Part shown: piece after piece, positions 9,701 through 15,700 of the stretch | Position numbering within the stretch: position 1 is the stretch's first letter | Layout of the letters: each line of letters opens with the position of its first letter | Assembly (NCBI RefSeq): GCF_000611645.1 | Contig: NW_014012816.1 | Location: 1-20,019 of the forward strand | Direction of reading: 5' to 3' | Origin: Monoraphidium neglectum | Lineage: Eukaryota > Chlorophyta > Chlorophyceae > Sphaeropleales > Selenastraceae | Length of the DNA: 20,019 bases | The notes under the pieces: model-generated | What the model was told of the DNA's origin: nothing | The model's input: only the letters and a program-made list of their open reading frames with translations | The model's database searches: none | Position numbers and translations under genes: made by a program

Positions 9701-12700
9701 TGTAGTTTGTTTAGGGTTGGGTGGAAATGGGCAGGGGGAGCCGCAGGGATATGAGGTGATCATCATTTGACATTGCAAATCAGGATTCAGCGGGTCACTG
9801 AAATGACAAATTTGACAAGTAATTGATAGGTCAGGCGCCCTCCCACGAGGGATATGAGGTGATCATCATTTGACAATGCAAATCAGGATTCAGCGGGTCA
9901 CTGACAAGTTTGACAAGTAATTGACAAGTTTGACAAGTAATTGATAGGTCAGGCGCCCTCCCACGTCCTTGAGGCGCCCCGCAGTGCTTACGCCTGTGGG
10001 GTGAAGACGAACGAGCCGCCCGCCGCCAGGGACACGGCGCCGTGCGCCGGCTGGGACACCAACGTTGCGGACAGGCTGCCGCCCGCGTTGGCGCTGGCGT
10101 CGTTGGCCAGCACGCCGGCGGTGGCGTTGACGGTGCACGCCGCGTTGAAAGGGCAAAAGTAGGCGTCAGCCGCGGGCTGTGGGCTGGCTGGGGCTATCGT
10201 GATGGTCACGTAGCCGGTGGAAAACGTCGCGGGGACGCCTGATGAGATGTTGTAGGACCACTGGGTGGTGCCTGGGTTTGGTTGATTAGGGGATGAGCGA
10301 GGATCAGGGTTATCACACAAGCTGAGTGAGACGTTGGCATGTGGACCGCTGTGTTGTGGCAGGCGGCCCGTGCGCGCTCAGGCGCGCTCAGGCGTCCGGC
10401 TGCGTTACATGACAAAGCCAACCCGCTCTCTGCTGGCTTGACGCAGCGCACGCAGCTGCAGTGGCAATCGCCCCACCCACCCGACCAGCCAGCCGTTGGT
10501 GTGAAGGTGAAGTTGCCGTTGGACGAGACGGTCACGGTGCCGGCGCCGGCGGTCGGCGCTGACACCAGTCCGACCACCGCAGTGCCCACCGCCGGCTGGT
10601 CGTTTGCCAGCAGCGACGCGCCCGCGCCCGGGCTGAACGCCGCGTTGAACGTGGCGGTGTAGCTGTCGTTGGCCGCGACGGCCGGTGGGTCTGGGGGGTT
10701 GGCGACTCTGATCGTCACTGTGGCGCTGGGCGTGGTGGGGCTGACGCCGTCGGAGAGCCTGTATGTGAACGTCACGCTGCCATTGAAGCTCCTGAGGGCG
10801 AGCGTGAGGTATCAAAAACGAAATGAGCGTGGTGATGGACAGTGGGTGCAGGCAGTTGCCACCACCCGCCCCGACCGCACTCCCCTCTCAGTTCCTTGAC
10901 CCCTCAACCCCTGCCACTCTCACTGTTGTGGTGTGTAGACAAACGAGCCGTTTGCAGCCAGCGCAACGCTGCCGCTGGACGGCTGCGCTGCGAGGCTGGC
11001 GGCCAAAGCGGCGCCCGCGTTGGCGCTGGCATCGTTGGCGAGCACGCCAGCAGCCGCGCCGACGGAGCAGGACGCGTTGAACGGGCAGGAGTAGGCATCC
11101 CCTGTGGCTACTGGGGTTGCTGGCGCGACTGTGATGCTCACGTAGCCTGCGGAGAAGCTGGTGCTATCGGATGTCATGTTGTATGACCAAACCGTGGTCC
11201 CTGAGCAAGAGGATGTGCAGGGCGTTAATACAGCGCTTCGTAGTGAGTGGTTGCAACGGGCACGTGCGGAGGACCCGCGACGCTCCCTTGCAAGGGTCTC
11301 GCAGTACGCCCATTTCTAGGCAGTGTGCTAGGGAGGCTGTTCCCCGCCCGGCCGTACAACTTCCATCAAGCCAGCTCAGCCCTCCAATTATGTGCGCACG
11401 TCCAGCATGCGCCCACAACCACCTTGCCGCCTCTCAGCCCACCTGACCAGCCATTCGTAGGGATAAATGTGAAGTTGCCGGTCGAATCCACTGTCACGCT
11501 CCCGGCGCCGCCGGTCGGGCTTGTCAACCGCCCTACGACGAATGTGCTGGCGCCACTGGGCAGGTCATTCGCAAGCACGAGGGCGCCGGCGCCCGGGCTG
11601 TATGGGGAGTTGAAATTGCCGGTGTATGTGTCGTTTACGGCTGTCACAACCACCCCGGTCGAGCTGCCGCTGCCGGTGCCGCCGCTCCCGCTGCTGGTCG
11701 GCTGGGGTGCGCCCACGGTGATGACAAGATTGTCCTTTGGCTTGGCTCGGATAAACCAGTCTGGCCATGACCTGCGGACCCATGCGTTCGTGTTGTCTGC
11801 GGGAGTGTGTGGAGAGGGATGCTCCGCGTATGTAAGAGTGCGTGAGTTTCTTTGTGCGTGGGTGAAATTTTTGAGAGAAACGGGGAGAGCGCATGCACGC
11901 GCGTTTGCGTGCGCATGCACGTTTGCATGGGCGTGGGCGTGCGCATGTGCACGTGTGTGCGCACGCGCGCATGTGTTGGGAGCATCCCTGAAGCGGTGTG
12001 TGGTGTGTTCATGCAAACATATGTTGCACGCGTGATGGAACTCCTTGTCGCAAATCACCTGCGAACGGCGAGTCAAAGACCGACGCGCCGGAGATCTGCT
12101 TTACTTGGCTGAAGTCCACGGTGATGCCCGCAGGCAGCCGGACATACCGCAGGTTTGGGAAGGAGAAGAGGGCCTCCAAGGGCGAGGGGTCTGTGTTGGT
12201 CAACGCGTGCCCTGCAAGGTTGCTGTGGATGCGCAAGAGCGAGGTTGCGGGCCCGGCAAGGGTTTAAGGCGTAAGGGCGTTTGATTGGCGGCGCCCCAGG
12301 GGCGGGGTATGTGTTTGGTTGCGGGGTTTGAGGTAGGGGCGCTCGCGGCAGGGCGCAGACAACACTTTTGGATTGCACTTGGCCCAGGGAAACAGAGGCG
12401 GATCCCACTTGAGTTGAGCATGTCTGGAATCATCAGCGGCGGGGCCCCTGCGCAATTCCTCGCCTCCACCGCGCGTGTGTGACCGAGGCGGTCTCACATG
12501 CTCATAAGCGTGTTTTTCCATGCCGGGTCTGGCGCCGGCTTTGTCGGTGTCCCAGTGGCGTAGATGTCGTAGGAGCAGTTCGAAAAAATGTAGTTCATCA
12601 GGCGGGAGGTGTGTGTGTAGCCGTAATCATCGGTGTATGAGTCGGCCATCCTGTCGTAGCTTGTTGAGTAGGGGTACACCATGTCGTATGCATCGAAATC

Positions 12701-15700
12701 AGGGTTCCAAGCCCCCTGATGGTCGAGGCATCCGTGGTCTACGGCGCCGCAGAAGTTGGTCCAGATCTTCTCATCATAGCCGTCAGTCCAGGCAGCGGGG
12801 TCGGTGTACCTGCGTAAACACGCAGGGTCCCGGGGGGGGGGGGGCGCACAGGCGCGTGCCGGGTCAAGAAAGCGATGTGACGCCCAGGCTGGTGTCTGCT
12901 GGAGCACACCCCCGCAGCAGGCAGCACACCGCTGCAGCGCAGCGCTGCAGGGCAGCCGCAGCTGCCGGCGCGCAGCAGGACAGGGCAAAGACCCTCTCCT
13001 CGCAGAGCTTTGCCCACGGCGGGGTCGGAGTACCTGTTAGGCGGTTCCTTCCGGTATTTGCTGTCATCGATGGTCTCTATTTGGTTGTAATACTTGGGCA
13101 CGCACGCGGCGTTCAGGTTCTGCCCAAAGGGCTCGCTGTAGACCGTGCGCTCGTCCCCGCCGGCCTGGTTCGCCCCCGTCCACTCGATCGGGATGAACCC
13201 CGTCAGCCTGTAGACATAGCCGTCGCCCGTCGGGTCGTCCCAGTCTGACCTGGCGCACCAGCAGCCGCGCGTGTCGGTGGCGTTGGCGGAATCGCACTCA
13301 GGCCGGTACATCTGCAGCCAGCCGAGCTGCGAGTACTTCTTGCCGGGGTTCACGTCGTCCTCGGACAGTCCCGCGCTGCAGTGCGCCAGCCTGCATGGGG
13401 CCAGGCGCGCGCGTGTTGGATGTTGCGCCTAGTGAACAGGTCCGTCCGCAATGCGCAGGCACCTCTCTCTGCAGCCCCATGACTCTGCGTGCTTTGTGTG
13501 TCTCGGCCGGCCACGCGACGTGCGGTTCGGCGCCGCTGAGGCTCACCCAAGGTGGCGCAGGTTGGGGAAGATGTCGGGGAGGTTGCGCAGGGCCGAGTAG
13601 GGCCCGTTGAGCTCGCCACCAATCATGTTGTAGTTCAGATTCCTGCCAGGAGGGTGGGCAGCATGCAGAGCCCCAGCTGATTGCTAAACGGACTGCTGGT
13701 GACCGCCTCGACAGCCTCGCTTCCTGCAGGCCGGCCTCGGGGAGCTGCGCGATGTGCAACCCGGCCCACAAGGGATGGATGCGAACGGAGGAGCGACAGA
13801 CTCATCGCGCTGCAAAGCGCAACCTGCGAAGGCGCACGTCTGAACACGCAACCCCGGAAACCCAGCCGGGGGTTCCGCGGCATGGCAGCCGCGCCTAGGG
13901 GCCGATGTGCGGCTTTCTGGACTCACAAGTACCAGACTTTGGACCCGTAGGTGTCACTGGTGCCGGGGATGAGGCGCTGAAAGGCACTGAAGTTCATGCG
14001 GTCCGCCTGGGCGTAGAGGCTCATGTTCTTCCAGTCGCTGCATGGGGTTTGGGATGTCAGGCAGATGGGCGTGTACGCAGGATTGCAGGCAGGCATGGCA
14101 TGGGTGCGAGGAAGAGCACATGGCAGGTACCGCCTTGCCTTCGAAGCTGCCAATTGCTAGGCTTTCCTTGAGGAAAAGCCACCACTTGTGAGTCTGCAAG
14201 GTTGAGCACAAACGCACCCCTCCTCCCGCAACATTAAGGCAGGCCACAGCCACCCAGGCTGCACTGAACGTATGACAGGTATTTCAAATTGTATCGACCA
14301 ATGCAGGTGACATCTCACATGCCACGAATGATGTTGTTGTCGCCGTTCGGTTGGCAGGACGGATCGCACTCAACAAACGGCCAGCTGCAGGGGTTGAACT
14401 GGTCCGAGGCGACAGCTTCCCAGAGCGTCGTGGCGGCTGTGCATGGGTTGGGAAGATGGCACTCCCTCAGCTTTTGGTTGCTGCATGTGTTCCATGGCTC
14501 TAATTTGTAAACACATTACGCAATGCGCGCTCTGCATGCATGCGTGCATGCCCACGCAACCTGTGCACGCACGGCCAACGCTATGCTAACCCGCACGCCC
14601 CAAACTCTATCTACACGCCCATGCGCGGCCCATGCAGCCAGCATGCAAGCCGTGCGAACGTCTGCCACACCACACCAGCGTGGCTTCGGCCGCACAAGAC
14701 CCACCATCACGCGGCAGCTGCCAGTCGCCGTTGGCCTTGTTGGCCAATTTCGCGGGCGCGGACCTGCTGAGCCACCGCTGACCCGACCAGTCGCGCGCAT
14801 CGCATGTCAGGTCCCACCGCGACCAGGTGTCCTTCCAGGCGGGGCGCGTGCTGGCGTCCGCATTCCAGCCCGGGTAGGGGCAGGCGCCGACCTCGGTGAA
14901 GCGCCTCCTGCGCGTTGCGCAGCGGCAGTGCTGGGAGCAGCTACGCGGGAGAGACTGACGCGGCCAGCAAGCCAATCATCCACGTGTTGCTCAGGCACCT
15001 TGCCAGGTAAAATATTGCTGTTCAATTTAGCATCGGCAATGGTGCATGGTAATGCATTCTTCGTTAGATCGCTGGCTATTACTGAATTACCTGTGTTCGT
15101 GCACGAATGGCCACCGCTCGTGACCAAAGTTACGCCTCCAGAACTCTTGCATGACCTGGAATGTCGTATTGGCTGCGAAACCGGGAGGGGCCCGCCCGGG
15201 TTGCGCTTCAGCCACGGTGCAGTACAGTGCCCGGGGCGGTGACGCTCACCCCAGCCACCCTTGCATGCAGCCAAGCCCCCGCCACTGTTGCCTCTCCCTG
15301 CACCCACCTGTGGGACCTGCCGTCTGCGTCCCCTGGAACGCTGGCTGGAGGCGGTAAAACTGGGCCGGGGCTACCGGCTGCCCTGACACATTTGTGCCCA
15401 GAGCAAAGTCGCGCTCAGACTCCCAGTACGCAGCCCACAGGTCCTCGGGCAACCCGGTAGCTGCCGTGCGGCTGCCATAAAACGCCTTGCCCGGCGCAGT
15501 GCTGTTGCCAAACCAGGCCTTGTTGGCCTGGGGGTGAGGCGTGGGAGTGTGGGATTGTCACAGGAGGTGCATGTGGCCACACTCCAAACAGATGTGCGCA
15601 GCGTCGATGGTTTACGACACGCCGCATGAGCAGAGGCGGTCGCCAAGCCTGGCGCGTGCGCGTTTCCCCACTCGCACCTGAGAGTGGCAGGGGCAGAAGC

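Larger units (their letters stand above)
4229..11796 (-). repeat. Array of 15 Ig/cadherin-like repeats, one exon per repeat length
   Basis: Each unit of about 100 residues follows the bacterial Big_9/cadherin-like tandem repeat pattern: an opening VAVGDAYSCPFNASC, then GVLANDSS, then LVSQPAHGSVSLAADG, then SFVFTPQA, then FNGSVTFTYRLSDGVSP, then a closing SATVTITVANPPD linker. Thirteen units have the CPFNASC opening (type A). Two, starting in exons 11443-11796 and 10481-10791, have a different opening and middle (type B, with FNxxxSPGAGA). Exon borders fall inside the domain, between the FTPQA and FNGS strands, so each exon carries the end of one repeat and the start of the next. Exons 18-28 are 303, 306 or 312 bases, start with one base of a split codon and end with two, so any of them can be gained or lost without a frameshift. 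Length differences sit in the inter-repeat linker. Confidence 0.88.

Noticed and set aside
4229..11796. CRISPR-like regular spacing of repeats
   Set aside because: The repeats are about 300-base coding exons separated by variable introns of 130-350 bases, in a eukaryotic gene.
12495..12497. TGA after exon 12 as the end of an LRR gene
   Set aside because: It is inside a GTGAGA donor, and the next exon (acceptor CCACAG at 12223) completes the codon in phase with LRR-like sequence.
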